Of a DNA stretch of 64,000 bases, positions 31,540 to 44,039 are shown one piece after another. The position numbers and the translations under genes are program-made. Under the pieces are notes generated by a model that was not told the origin of the DNA, did not search any database, and saw only the letters and a program-made list of their open reading frames with translations. How positions within the stretch are numbered: position 1 is the stretch's first letter; the number at the start of each line of letters is the position of its first letter. The stretch is from Calliopum simillimum (taxonomy: Eukaryota > Arthropoda > Insecta > Diptera > Lauxaniidae): positions 43,150,245-43,214,244 of the forward strand of contig OX638372.1 in the NCBI GenBank assembly GCA_951812925.1, written 5' to 3'.

Positions 31540-32620
31540 ATTGAAAAAACGCTTCCTGCAGCATTACAAATAAGCGCTTCAAAAATTTTTTTTTGGTTAG
31601 GCTGCGGTAAGCTTTTTGTCACTTACATCCTATGACATGCAATATTAAAAAGAAAGAATAGTTCTTACGGAGCCGAAGCAGTTATTGGTGAAAAAGATGC
31701 ACTTCAGAAGGGTTTCTGAAGCACTTCAATTCCCATTGGGAAAGGCTTCAGTTTCAAAAAATTAAGCATTTTATTAAGCAATTTATTATCACAACCAACA
31801 AATTATTTCGTTAAACAAAAACATTAAGATTAAAATCAGAATTAACGCAAAACTTCACAATAATGATGCCAAAAAAAAATCTCAACCAGAAAAAAATCAA
31901 ATTCCGTAATAGCCTAAATTAAGAAAATAGTAAACACAACAAATACAAAAACTTGACAAAGTTAAGTGAAACAGATCAAAACGTTGGAAGAAAACCTCTC
32001 AAAAAAATATAAAACAAGCGCAAACATAATCACCATTTAAACCCTTATCACAGCGGTAATGAACCTTTTCATTGTTATCACAAACAGCATAGAAAATATT
32101 TTCCATTTCACTTTATTATTCTTCTTTCCGTTCTGTTTTATATATTCGCTGTCCCATTTTATTCCTTTTATTAACGTGTCTATTTTTGACCATCTGCAAG
32201 CACCACGCCACAATTTTAGCACCGCAGGATTAGCTGCGCAGCCTCAAAAAAATATGAAATCTTATTTTTATCGCTCAAAGGAAGACAAGTCAATTGCATT
32301 CTTTTTTTATGAAAGAATCGCAAAAAAAAAAAAACATTCCATAGGACAGCAAAGAAAAGACAAATAAATACCCTAAGCGTTTACTATGCATAAATTACAC
32401 TGATAAACATAGCTTTTGCTAAGAATTTTGTCTAGTTAAATGTAAGCGAGTACTGTAAGTACTGTAAAAACTTTCCTTAGTAGAAGCAAGACTTTTGAGT
32501 TATAAAACCTCGCGAAGGAAATTTCGCATATCAGATAATTCGAAGCCCGTATCTTTTTGTGTTGACAGTCAAGTCTCATAACATACTATGCAGCATTTAT
32601 GTCGCTCAAAAAAAGAAAAA
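31540..32620. other. gene-free AT-rich region
   Basis: No protein family recognised. The 102-codon ORF at 32059-32367 is AT-driven low complexity. Confidence 0.5.
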
Positions 32621-32626
32621 AACTGT

Positions 32627-32706
32627 CTTGTGGAGACGGAGGATCAAACTCACGAATATCGCGTTTTTAAGCGATATTCTAACCAACAGAGTTACGGAGC
32701 CAGTTG
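32627..32706 (-). repeat. tRNA-like sequence, no intact cloverleaf
   Basis: The minus strand reads GGCTCCGTAACTCTGTTGGT then TAGAATATCGC, an A-box-like D arm. A possible anticodon stem ATATCGC/GCGATAT has an 8-base loop. GTGAGTTTGATCCTC follows as T arm/B box. The acceptor stem pairs poorly. It is either a tRNA pseudogene or the head of a SINE. Confidence 0.45.
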
Positions 32707-32709
32707 GCA

Positions 32710-33539
32710 ACAACACTTTTCAACACAACCCATTATGTTTCATAAACTGAAGAAACTATTTCGATGAAATTCGGTAAACATTTAGGTGACGAATGTGAAC
32801 ACCACACGCCAACCAAAAAGTGGGCGTAGTCAGATGAATACCACGACCTTTTTTAAACGATTGAAAATTTCAACACGTTATGTTTTATTTCGCAAACAAT
32901 AAAAGTTATTTTGATGAACTTTTATAGATATTTAGGTCGAAAAGTAAGAGTAATTAATTTAGTGCCACGCCCACTTTAAAGCAATTGAATATATTAAAAA
33001 TTTAAAACCCGAAATTTATTCAAACTATTTTGATTGAATTTTGTAGTACAGGGCCCATAACGCTGTGCAACATAAAAATCTAAATGAGTCTCGATAACTT
33101 CTTTGAGATATATAGTATGTGGTCGCTTGCAATCGTTTTTTCCTATCAGGTCTGAGATCGCCGCAAAAATGTTTTTAGAGTAAATTTAATGCGTCCAAGT
33201 GTCTGTTGTAATCAATTCCTTCATTCTAGAAGCTTGAGAAAAAATTGGGCACATTGAACCAAAAAAATTTGTTTTCCTCCAAAAACAATTTCTCCTGACC
33301 CCCCATTATTGCTTTTTGGGGAATTTTATAAGCCCGTTTTGAGAATTGGACCAAAGCATGTAAGCGTTCCTGAAAACTCTCATGGGTTTTTCGAGAAAAA
33401 TGTGCCCCATAAAAAATAGTTCAATGAACCACTTTTAATCAGTAAAGCCCAAATGTTCAATTTCGAATAATTTAAGGTCACTGATTCCGAACAAGTGGCA
33501 CCCAGTTTTTTTCTTAGTTCTGAAATTGCTGTTCAAATG
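32710..33539. other. gene-free region, diverged repeat flanking family A
   Basis: The segment about 33300-33530 and the segment about 34290-34550 share order and wording (TTTGAGAATT, GAAAACTCTCA/GAAAACTATCA, AAGTGGCACCC). They may therefore be a diverged direct repeat on either side of the family A copy. Confidence 0.35.
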
Positions 33540-34250
33540 CAGAGAAAAGTGTATAAATTCTTAATCAGCGTCGCCTCATGAGTTGATATAGCCATGTCTG
33601 TCTGGCTGGCTGGGTGTCTGTCTGTCGACACATTTTTTACGGGAAAACTAACAAAGATAATTCGGTGAAATTTGATACAATGGCTTTGCCGTAAAAGTTA
33701 GCTCAACGGATTGAAAATGAGCAAATTCAGTCAACGGACACGCCTAAGCAAAAACTGGGTGATATCGGACAAGAGGGCATGGCACCTCCCATATAAGCAA
33801 AAGTTTCAAAATGCTATACTAAAAGCGTTTTTTGAGACAATCCAACTAATTTTCACTCAAATACTAAGAACTATAAATGCAAGCTCTGAGCAAAAACTGG
33901 GTGAAATCGAACAAAAGGGCGTGATACCTCCCATATAAGCAAAACTTTCAAAATTTTATACTGAAAGAGTTTTTTGAGATAATCCAACTAATTTTCACTC
34001 AAATACTAAAGACTAAAACGCACGCTCCGAACCAAAACTAGATGAACTCGGATAAGAGGGCGTGGTACCTCCAAATTAAGCGAATGCTTCAAAACGCTAT
34101 ACGGAAAGAACTATAAATGCAAGCTCTGAGCAAAACTGGGTGAACTCGGACAAGAGGGCATGGCACCACCCATAAAGCAAAATTTTCAAAATACTGCAGT
34201 GTAGGGCATTCGACGTTTGGCCAGGCTAGAGGTTACACCCTTACTAGTTT
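33540..34250 (+). repeat. dispersed repeat family A, copy lacking its first part
   Basis: Starts at GTGTATAAATTCTTAATCAG, continues with GTCGCCTCATGAGTTGATAT, then units with GGGCATGGCACCTCCCATAT, and ends CCCTTACTAGTTTT. Same strand as 53325-54433. The 75-codon ORF inside matches short ORFs in other copies only because the repeat unit is about 141 bp (a multiple of three). Confidence 0.8.
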
Positions 34251-35929
34251 TAATTCAAATAACAATTTTCCCGGAGCCACCACTTATTACTTTTTAGGCG
34301 TACTCAAGAAATTTCTCTTTGAGAATTAAGTCAAATGGTCCAGAAAACTATCAAGGTTTTTTTAAAAAAATTTCCACCATAGAAAAATAGTAAGGGCACT
34401 GAAGTTGTTAACCATATAGAGCGTAGCGATTTTAAGATAAGGGGTCCCAAATGAAAAACTATGAGAAGACAAGAAAAGTTAATATGTGCCGAACATATAT
34501 GCCATACACTGATTGAAAAAGCGACCGTTATCAAATAAGTGGCACCCTCTTTTTTGAACGATAGAAACCATTCTTCTGTTGATTTGACTCATTTTTGTTA
34601 CGTTTCGATTTGAAAATTTCAAAAATGCTGTTCTCTAGTGTAATTTTTCTATGCTGTGATTTTTTTTTTTTTTTTCATTTCTTTGTTTATGCTTCGATTA
34701 GTTTTCGCCTAATACTTTGTGGCTCTTTCTTTTTTATCACAACGCTAAATTAGTTGCGATAAAACGTTGTTGCCCGAATAAACATTGGCTAAAAGGGTAT
34801 TCATTTTGTGGCAACAGGCAATTCACGATATTACACATTGAAGCAAACACAGATTGAAATAAAGTATTCCATAAAGCTTTATTGTAAAGCTTTGGTTGTA
34901 GCGTTTTGGTTGATAAAATTAGGTACTTTTCTTCCGAAAAGGGTCTTCGTATAAGTAACAAAAATGCAAACAGCTTAATCGAATTTTGATAAAATTTTAT
35001 TTTGTGTTTATGTTAGGCTGAAAAATCATTTCTATAGAGAGAAAATACATATATTAAAGCATCTTCTTTACACAAGAAATAACTATTGCATCTATTTGAA
35101 GCAATAATTTGCATAAAATATTTCCCACATTCCAAAATATAATGCTCCCTGAACAATGAACTTTTTTTCTAGTCAAGCCGTGAGAGGTGGTGCCTCCGTG
35201 AGTTATCGTGGGCTAAAGTTCAAGTTTGTTTGCACACCAACCCGGCTTAATAGTCTTGGCATTATATGAACTGTTAAGAAGAGAACTGAACCTATTTAAA
35301 AAATTACAAGCAGATGACTTTACTTGGTTTATTATGAAAACATTTCCAATTTATGATATTTATTCATTTGCCCATTTCTCTGTCTATGCTTTCATTAAAT
35401 TTTTGAGAAATTCTGCAAAGATCTTGGTAATACTTTTTAAGAACAATTTATCATCCATCCTCTTTCCCAAAATGAGAACAAACAACACCTGCCAGCCAAA
35501 AGTTAAAACTGTCAATTATACATTAAGATGATGTTGAGATTAAAAGTTCATAACAAAAACAATTTTGCACTTCCAATACTTAGAAGGTGTAAAAACTGTG
35601 AATAAATCAAAATTTTGTAAACAAATTAAGAACAAAAAAACAAAATAAAAATAACCTTGTCCCAAATTGAGTGCATTTACGCACAAATTGTATAAAAAAC
35701 CAACAAAAACTTTTCCACATGAAACAAATTAAAAACACAAAAATTACAGTCGCGTTGCCATCGTGCGAAAATACAACATAACATTAATGACAGTGCTACC
35801 AACATAAGGCAGCATCACCGCATAGAGCAATGAGGAACCGCTGCATATGGGGTATTCGTTTACAAATCACACACACTTTTTACAATGAATAGAATGAGTG
35901 TGTTTTTTTACACTTTACGCCATGGACAT
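34251..35929. other. gene-free AT-rich region
   Basis: No credible protein. The 101-codon ORF at 35226-35531 matches nothing I recognise. Confidence 0.45.
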
Positions 35930-36000
35930 ATTTACGAAGGAGGCGTGGCATGTATGGAAAAGTATATTTATTGTTGATCACCTTCACCTCCTTAGTTGAT
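35930..36000 (+). repeat. family A fragment
   Basis: GAAGGAGGCGTGGCATGTAT, then GTTGATCACCTTCACCTCCT, equals the beginning of family A; it stops where the palindromic host element of the BEL insertion begins. Confidence 0.65.
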
Positions 36001-36086
36001 ATATGGGCATTTCTCAGAAACTTTTAACCTATAGTTGTCGTCAAGTTTTGATGTCAAACACGTATCATGTCAAACACCTTAGATGC

Positions 36087-36361
36087 TGGGGCAGTTTTAG
36101 GGTTCTGCTGACCGACTGAGTGGACTGTATCGAGTCTAACAACTACGCCGACGTAGGACGAAAGTAAAGACGTTTGCTATTCGGTTGATAGTGCGAGACT
36201 GACTTTATTGTACAAGAATAAGAAGAGAGGACTAACAGATTATTACATATAGTGACCTGTGTTGCCTACGAAATATATATGTGTACAAAAGGGAAATTGT
36301 TACAACTATTAATTTTAAACATTGCAAATAAATACATAATTTATTAAATAAAACCAGAACA
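36087..36361 (-). repeat. BEL/Pao 3' LTR
   Basis: Plus-strand start TGGGGCAGTTTTAGGGTTCT, end AAATAAAACCAGAACA. Read on the minus strand it begins TGTTCTGG. Identical to the 5' LTR except one G/A difference near 36134. Confidence 0.95.
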
Positions 36362-36385
36362 TTCTCCCGGCTGTTAAGGGACACC

Positions 36386-39300
36386 TTAACCGTCAATAGG
36401 CAGCATGCATAGTTTGGTAACTGGGCACTTCATGATAGACCTTGAAGTTTTTACTGTTGCCACGCGAACTAAGTTGTCTTTGCCTGGGTGAACTTCAGTG
36501 ACTAAGCCCATTTGCCAGCAAGAAGGTGGAGCATGTTCGTCGTAGACTAGTACAATTGAACCGGCTTTCAAATTTTGCTTTTCGATGTACCATTTGGAGC
36601 GTTGCTGCAGCGTTGTGAGATATTCTTGTTGCCATCGACGCCAAAACTCCTGTTGTAAGCGAGTGAGTAGCTGCCAACGAGAGAAACGGTTTAGTTTAAG
36701 ATGTTCTAGGCTAGGCTCCGCAATTTGCACTAATGGTTGGCCAATGAGAAAGTGGCCTGGCGTTAGTACGTTGATATTATCGATGTCGTCATCGTACAAG
36801 GTTGTAAGTGGGCGAGAGTTGAGTTGGGCTTCAATTTCGCAGAGCAAAGTAGAAAGCTCTTTATATGTGAGCTTGATTTCGCCGATAACACGCCGCAAGT
36901 GAAATTTGGTAGCTTTGACAGCTGATTCCCAGATACCGCCAAAATGTGGTGCGCCTGGTGGGATCAGATGCCAGTTAATTTGCGCATGTGCCATGTAAGA
37001 ACCGACTTCTTTAGATTTTGATATTTTTTTGAAGTTTTTCATTAGTTCTCGGTTAGCACCAATGAAGTTGGTGCCATTATCACTGTGTATATCTGATGGT
37101 AGACCTCTTCGAGAGACGAATCGCTTCAGAGCTGCAAGAAAAGCGTCTGATGTCAAGTCCGAAACAACTTCAAGATGCATTGCCCGTGTGGAAAGACACA
37201 CAAAAACTGCGATATATCCTTTGATCGGAGCTGCTTTTCTGCTTTTATGAACTTTCATCAAAAAAGGGCCTGCATAATCTATGCCAGTGCGTAAAAATGG
37301 ACGAGCCTGAGTTACACGGCTGCTAGGAAGATCTGCCATTTGCTGCGAGCAAGTCAAAGCACGAAAGCGAGTGCAGACTACGCATTTGTTGATTTCTTGT
37401 TTGATTAGTCGGCGACAGTTAGTTATCCAAAATTGTTGTCGCAAAATGTTCATTAGTAGCGTCGGACCAGCGTGAAGATTTTTGATGTGCTGTGCTGAGA
37501 CAATGCGTTGAGCTAGGATACTATCTTTAGACAGCAGCATAGGATGCTTAGTATCAACATTACAAACTGCATTTTTGAGTCGCCCACCAACACGTAGAAT
37601 TGAAGAAGAGTCGAGAAATGGTGAAAGTTTAAGAATCGAACTTCTCGTGGAGAGTTGTCTATCGTTTGACAATTGTTGAAATTCTTCAGAAAAATGTTGC
37701 AATTGAGACCATCTTACGCAGTGAAGCAGAGCTGCATGGATTTCTGCTGCGGTGTATGTGATTGGAAAGGATGCACCGTTGTTACGTCTCTTTTTCACAA
37801 TTCGATTCCAGGCTGAAATCACATAAAGTACCCTGTGTAGTTTTGAATAGCGATGGAGCAGTTGACTGATTACATCAGGTTGCTCAATAACTGGAAAGGC
37901 AAGGCAAGTGGTTTTGCGCTCTTCTGCCTCTATGGGTCCGCTGACGTCATCATTAGCATGAAAACGAGGCCAAGTTTCTTGTGACTGCGAGAGCCAGGTG
38001 GGACCATGCCACCAGAGAGAATAGTTTAAAAGTACTTCTGGCTCTAATCCACGCGTTGCAGCATCTGCAGGATTTTCTGATGATATGACATGATGCCATG
38101 ATGACCGAGGAATTATGTCAATGACTTCCGAAACTCTATTTGCAACATAAGTTTTCCAGCGTCGTGGATGTGAGGATAGCCAACCAAGAACTATCATTGA
38201 ATCTGTCCATGCTATGCATTCAACATCGTTGATCATCAAAGCGACCTTGACAGCTTTGAAAACTTTAGCTAGCAGTAGAGCGGCTGCAAGTTCTAGCCGA
38301 GGTAGAGACACTTGTTTGAGAGGTGCTACTCTGGTCTTTGCAGTGAGAAGAATGACCTTTGAGCCATGATTTGACTGAACTCTGCAGTATACAGCAGCTG
38401 CATATGCCATTTCCGATGCATCTGAAAAGCCACAAAGCTGGAGCTTCACCGAAGGGCTGAAGTTGATCCACCGTTAAATTTGTAGCTTGTTGAAACATTC
38501 GTAATTTTGTCGAAATGTCAGCCATTTTACAGAAAATGAGCTTGGGAGTTCTTCATCCCAATCGAAATTGTTCAACAATAATTGTTGGAACATGATTTTT
38601 ATGATTACAGTGCAGGGTGAGAGAAACCCAAGTGGGTCATAAATCTTGGAAGATTCCGATAGTATCGCTCTTTTGGTGCAAGCGTTGCTGATTGGTCTGA
38701 CCTTGAAAGTGAAACAATCTGTGAGCGGCTGCCAATGTAGACCAAGAATTTTAAGACTGCTATCAGCATCGATTCCTGCGATATCGAGATCAGTTATCTT
38801 ATGATCAGAATTCACAATTACCTTAGCATCGTTCGAAACCCATTTTGTTAGTGGAAAACCTCTGCGCTGAAGAGCCATGGTGATGTCAGTCTTTAATATG
38901 GTTGCTTCTTCTGCTGAATCTGCGCCACAAATAAGGTCATCTACATAAAAATTGTTTTTGATTAATTCTCCAATATCTGATGGATCGATTTCTTCGCCCG
39001 TGGCGTAGAGACAACGCGTAGCGAGGAATGGCGCAGAAGCGGTTCCATAAGTGACAGTGCGGAGCCTATAATGACAAATAGGTTGATCAGTGCCACTTCT
39101 CCACAGAATACGTTGATAGTCTCTATCCTCTGGATGAATCAGGATCTGGCGATACATTTTAACGATATCACCGCAGAGTCCCACACGGTATCGCCTGAAG
39201 TTGATGAGTAACGAAGTCAAGTCGCGCTGAATTGTAGGGCCAATTGCAAGCATATCGTTCAAAGACACGCCAGATGTAGATTTGGCTGATCCATTGAAAA

Positions 39301-41548
39301 CAACTCGGCATTTGGTTGACCTGCTCTCAGGTTTCAAAACTGGGTGATGTGGAAGATAAAAAGTTTTGCTGCAACACTTATTTATTTCTGCATGTGGGAT
39401 TTTCTCCAAATGTTCTAGCGCAATATACTCCTCGATAAAATCTTTGTACTGATTGAAGAGAAAATTATCACGAGCAAAACGTCTTTCGAGACTCGCAAAC
39501 TGCTTGTAGGCTGACGTGAGTGAGTTTCCTAGGCACTGCGAGGTGTCACAAAAGGGTAACCTTACAATATGACGACCAGTGTTGTCGTATCCATGTGTTG
39601 TTTGAAAATGATTTTCGCAATACTGTTCCTCAGGGGTATACAATTTTGTAGCAACCTCAGGCTCTTTCTCTGCTTCCCAAAATCGACGCAATGATTCATC
39701 AATTTTAAGATTATCAGCTGAGACTGTTGCAGCGTAAGCATACGTATCCTCCCCGCCGTTATGTACTTTTCCAGCAAGTACATAGCCAAAAATTGTGTTG
39801 TGAACAGTTGGAAAACCAGTGTTGCTGGTGTATTTGCCATTAGATAGCAAATTGAAAAAATGTTGTGATCCAATGAGAATATCTATTGGATGTGAGCTAA
39901 GGGAACCGTCGTCTGCCATGTTCAGGTTTGGTGGAAAACCCCAATGAGACATATTAATCGGATCTGACTTCTGCTCCTGTGAAATACGCTTTAGAATAAA
40001 CGCATCAATATGCAATGATGAGCTGCTATCGAATCTCGATGTGAGTCGTAGCGAAACTACACCTTTCGTAGTGACTGAGTTTTCACCTCCGATTCCTCCA
40101 ACCTTGATGCGGCCATTCCGACGTGGGAGACGCAGCCGTTGAACCAAGTCTTCAGAAATAAACGTACCCATTGACGCTGAATCCATAAGTACTTTGCAAA
40201 CCGTGGCCCCTGTGCCATTGATGTTTGAAGCATTTACGACCGCAACGGGAAGCAACACCTTCTGATTTATAAGGTTATTGCTTTGAATAGAATATGTTGA
40301 CAAAGGTGTCTGGGCATCTGGAGACTCGTCCTTGCTGTCCATATGAAGACATGTGTGGTGTTGACGACCGCAAGTATGACATCTCTGATTTGACGTGCAA
40401 TTATTCACTTTATGCTCCGTTGAGAGACAATTAAAGCACAAATTATTTTCTTTAACAAAATCACGTTTTTGTATTAATGCCAGAGCTTTGAATTTGAAAC
40501 ATTTAAAAAGTTGATGTATGCCACCACAATTTACGCATTTTGAAACTATACTGCGTGATTCTGTGGTTACGAAACATCGATTACGAAACGAAGTAGAAGG
40601 GGTGTTTTTGTATGACTGCATGCACTCAAGGGCTGACCACCTTTTATTTAAAAATTCGATGAGTTGCTCAATTTTTGGATGATCTTGGGATCCCTCATTG
40701 CTTTCAGCCCATTGCCGTTTTGTATCGTCGTCCAATTTTTTGAGGAGCAAATATATGATCCATGGGTCTCGACTTTCCGCATCTGACCCCAGAGACTTGA
40801 GTCCTCGTAAAATTGAGTCAGTGTTATCCGACAAGGCACGAATTGATGCAGCTGAAGGCTCATTCACAGTTTTGAGATCGAAAAATGATTTGATGTACGA
40901 AATAATTATAGGCTTTTGTTTGTCATACCTTTCACACACCTTGGTCCAAGCTCTCTCATAAGCTTCATTTGAACACACCATACCTGAGATGACTGTTTCA
41001 GCTTCACCCTTGAGGTACATTTGTAAGTACTGAAACTTTCGTGAATTTGAAATTGTATTCACATTGTGAACCGAGTTTAAAAATAAGTCTTTGAATGTTG
41101 GCCACTTGCAGTATTCTCCATGAAAAGCGGGAATATCGAGCTTGGGTAAGCGCGTGTCTGTAGTACGTGTCTGCTCGAGAATGTTCCTTTGAGTTTCTGC
41201 AAACCTGTTGAGTGTGGCATTTAAATCTTCTACTCCTGAGCTTGTGTTGAGTTGTTGTATCGATTGTCTCCTATTAGCTTCGTGTAGATTTAAACTCAAT
41301 AGATAGCGTTCCTTGAGGTCGAGGTATACATCTTCTTGGGTAGAATATTCTGATGGTTGATCATGTAACTCTGCAAGTTTTGAGTCGACGGCGACAAATT
41401 CGTCCCACAATGCATCAATCTTTTCGTATCGAAGCTTAATAGATTCATACGATGTAGACTCGTTTGCAGCAACTATAAAATTTTTATATTTGGTCAAGGA
41501 ACCTTTTATTTGACCACGCAAACGAATTAAATTTGCATCCGCCATCAC
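36386..41548 (-). pseudogene. BEL/Pao gag-pol polyprotein, one in-frame stop
   Basis: One frame runs from 41548 to 36386 and is broken only by a TAA at about 38474-38476. The first part (1024 residues) holds gag with three cysteine knuckles near residues 339-395 (CVNCGG, CFNCLSTEHKVNNC, CHTCGRQHH). It continues with an aspartic protease near 456 (LMDSASMGTFIS) and reverse transcriptase about 750-900 with FYVDDLICGA near 868. After the stop come RNase H (GFSDASEMAYAAAV, then LPRLELAAA, WTDSMIVLGWL) and an integrase. The integrase has a zinc-binding region near 330-365, then DYAGPF near 391, HSDNGTNF near 458 and GGIWESAVK near 505. The stop lies between RT and RNase H, so the copy cannot make a full polyprotein unless the stop is read through. 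The protein would serve particle assembly, maturation, reverse transcription and integration. Confidence 0.93.
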
Positions 41549-42276
41549 GAAGAAAATATTTTCTTTGCTTGCACTTGAAACGATAAAAGTTTTGACACTT
41601 CACGTGCAAAAAAAAATTTTTATGCTTTTGTTTACGTTTGCAAGTGTCAGTTTATTTATGCTTTCTTTTGTGTTTGTTTCGTTTCACACAAAGAGATCGA
41701 TCGCAAAATAATTGTCATATGCTTGCTCACTTGCACTTTATGAAAGTTTATGTTTATGATATTGGGAAATTTTTGAGTGATTTTTGAGTGAGTTTTGAGT
41801 TTGGTCTTGCGAGAGAAGCGAAAGAACCAAATAAGAACCGGTTTACAATTTCGGGAGTATGTATATAACGCACAAGGGAACTTTATTTTTTGTACGAGTA
41901 TATAATGCACAGGGGAAACCAACTGTGATTATGTATATATGCGTTTATATACAAAATGTTAACTTTGAAATGACTTTCACGTTGGGACAAATTTTTAATT
42001 ATGCACTTTGATGATCTCAAGTATGAAATATTATTTATGTTTCAATGCGAGACTATTTTTCCCAATAGGAATAGTTATGCACTTTTTTTTTATTAAATTT
42101 TAAATCCCGACGCGAGAATAACTCGTTTAAAATTGAAAATTTTGTAAAAAATTTTTTTATTTATTTTTTTTTTTTTTTTGTTTTTTGTTCCAATGGGAAT
42201 CTTTTTACAAAAATTTTTTTTTTATATTAGGAAATTTCCGCGTTGATCCTTAGTTGGCGCGCGAAGGACCAGAAAA
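41549..42276 (-). other. BEL/Pao 5' untranslated leader
   Basis: About 730 bp between the 5' LTR and the gag start at 41548, AT-rich with long T/A runs. It should contain the primer-binding site and packaging signals. The small ORF at 41656-41922 is not supported. Confidence 0.7.
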
Positions 42277-42551
42277 TGGGGCAGTTTTAGGGTTCTGCTG
42301 ACCGACTGAGTGGACTGTATCGAATCTAACAACTACGCCGACGTAGGACGAAAGTAAAGACGTTTGCTATTCGGTTGATAGTGCGAGACTGACTTTATTG
42401 TACAAGAATAAGAAGAGAGGACTAACAGATTATTACATATAGTGACCTGTGTTGCCTACGAAATATATATGTGTACAAAAGGGAAATTGTTACAACTATT
42501 AATTTTAAACATTGCAAATAAATACATAATTTATTAAATAAAACCAGAACA
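42277..42551 (-). repeat. BEL/Pao 5' LTR
   Basis: Upstream LTR for the minus-strand genes. Promoter and polyadenylation signals would lie here; AATAAA-like sequence is visible near the TGTTCTGG end on the plus strand (TTAAATAAAACC). Confidence 0.95.
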
Positions 42552-43056
42552 GATGCATTTAATTCAAATAGTAATGATGTTTTGTGAATATTGGCCCGCG
42601 GACATATTGTTCAAACATTAACAAGTATGTGCATTCACAAAAAATTCACAAAAAATCATTACTATTTGAATTAAATGCATCTAAGGTGTTTGACATGACA
42701 CGTGTTTGATATCAAAACTTGACGACAACTATAGGTTAAAAGTTTTTGAGAAATGCCCATATGCCTATAATATAAGTAGAAATATTTATCTGTCTCTGTG
42801 TATATAATATTGAAATGGTCCATAACTAGGACTTTTCTTAACCGATTTTTACGATCTGAACCATTCTGGAAATTTAATAGATCAGTTTATAAGCAATAAA
42901 TAATTTCTTAGTACTTCGATTAAGAAAAACGATTCATTTCTCACTTTTCAGATCATCAAAATATTTTTTGTGGAAAAAATCTACCTTTTACACAAATCCA
43001 ATATTAAGATGGTATCTCTACCGGCTTAGGAGTTATAGTTTTAATATATTTGGAAA

Positions 43057-44011
43057 TAAAGAGTGTTCCAATAGTAGCGGTGGTACTTTGTTAGCGATTA
43101 AAATCTGCATTACCAACCCTTGTCCGCCATATTTTGTGTCATTTTCATCATGACAGTATAAAATTTTAGTTATGGATCGCTACACGAAAGAACAACGCAT
43201 TGAAATCGTCGAAGTTAAGATCTTAAATTCCAAGTCAATTCAAAAAAATCCAAAATTCCAAGAAATTATCTTTTCGGGCGAGGCTCATTTCCACTTCGGC
43301 GGCTATGTTAACAAGCAAAACTGCCCGAAAAATCCACAAGTGATCGTGGAGAAACCAATACATTCACTGCAAGTCCCTGCTTGGTGCGGTTTATGGGTCG
43401 GGCTATTTTTTTTTTTTTTGTTTGAAGATGAGGATGAAAACACCGAAAACGTCAACTCTGAGCAGTACTACACTATGTTGGAGAACCTTTTTGTGCCGGA
43501 GGTTAAAGGTCAAGGTATGGACGATATGTGGTTTCAACAGGACGGCGCCGCACTACACATAACTCGCCTCAATTTGGACATTTTAAGTCGCAAATTCCCG
43601 AATCGTGTAATTTTTTGTCGCGGTGAAGTGAATTGACCGCCTAGATCATGCAATTTGACGCCGCTAGACGTTTTTCTGTGAGGTTACACGAAGGATAATG
43701 ACTATGTGAATGGTTTGAAAACGATTCCAGACTTGAAAAGTAATATTACATCGGTGATTCGGGCCATTCCGGAGGCTATACTGCAAAATGTTATCAAAAA
43801 TATGACCGAAAATGTGAGATATCTACGGAATAGTCGCTGTTATCCGCAAAATAATTTTTCGCACATAATCCTATTGTGTGACCTGTCGAACGAAATATTT
43901 TTATTTGGAAATATTCCGAACCGTTTTATTCAAAATCAAAGTACCACACATCTTAATGGAATACCTTTTATTTAAAAACTATAAGACTTAAACCTTTAAA
44001 GACACCATTTA
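43057..44011 (+). mobile_element. decayed mariner-like element, related to the DD41D type
   Basis: The right end on the minus strand reads GGTGTCTTTAAAGGTTTAAG and resembles the terminal sequence of the mariner at 2584-7328. The left end is about GAGTGTTCCAATAGTAGC. The element is about 0.95 kb, shorter than a full mariner because most of the N-terminal half is deleted. Confidence 0.6.
43172..43975 (+). pseudogene. mariner-like transposase remnant (DD41D), internally deleted
   Basis: Starts MDRYTKEQRIEIVEV like the other DD41D copy. Almost at once it jumps to FSGEAHFHFGGYVNKQNC, so about 120 residues including the DNA-binding domain are missing. The first catalytic Asp is Gly (FSGEAHF). The second is present in WFQQDGAALH. 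The conserved SCDLTPLD block reads SCNLTPLD, keeping the last Asp. Stops occur after RGEVN (about 43636) and at FL*GYTK (about 43680). Spacing is again 41 residues. Long decayed. Confidence 0.85.
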
Positions 44012-44039
44012 TATGAAAAACAGTTTTATCTTCATACTA

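Larger units (their letters stand above)
36087..42551 (-). mobile_element. BEL/Pao LTR retrotransposon, nearly intact
   Basis: The two 275-bp LTRs (36087-36361 and 42277-42551) differ at a single position by my reading. They have TG...CA ends, and a 5-bp duplication GATGC flanks the element (36082-36086 and 42552-42556). The genes lie on the minus strand. Next to the 5' LTR, the minus strand shows TGGTCCTTCGCGCGCC after a short spacer as primer-binding-site candidate. A purine-rich GGGAGAA precedes the 3' LTR. There is no envelope-like gene. The near-identical LTRs imply a young insertion. Confidence 0.93.
36001..42766. mobile_element. palindromic fold-back element hosting the BEL/Pao insertion
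   Basis: Without the BEL element, its left arm (36001-36086 joined to about 42557-42590) and right arm (about 42650-42766) are mirror images. ATATGGGCATTTCTCA, AACCTATAGTTGTCGTCAAG, CATGTCAAACACCTTAGATG and TTTAATTCAAATAGTAATGA on the left each appear inverted on the right. The loop is about 60 bp. About 300 bp in total, non-coding. The BEL element landed in the left arm at GATGC. Confidence 0.8.

Noticed and set aside
35226..35531. 101-codon ORF as a small host gene
   Set aside because: No recognisable domain, low-complexity AT-driven composition and no supporting structure around it.
38265..38525. 86-codon ORF at the BEL/Pao stop as evidence for a frameshift
   Set aside because: The frames before and after the stop are the same, so the break is a nonsense codon and this ORF is a shadow.
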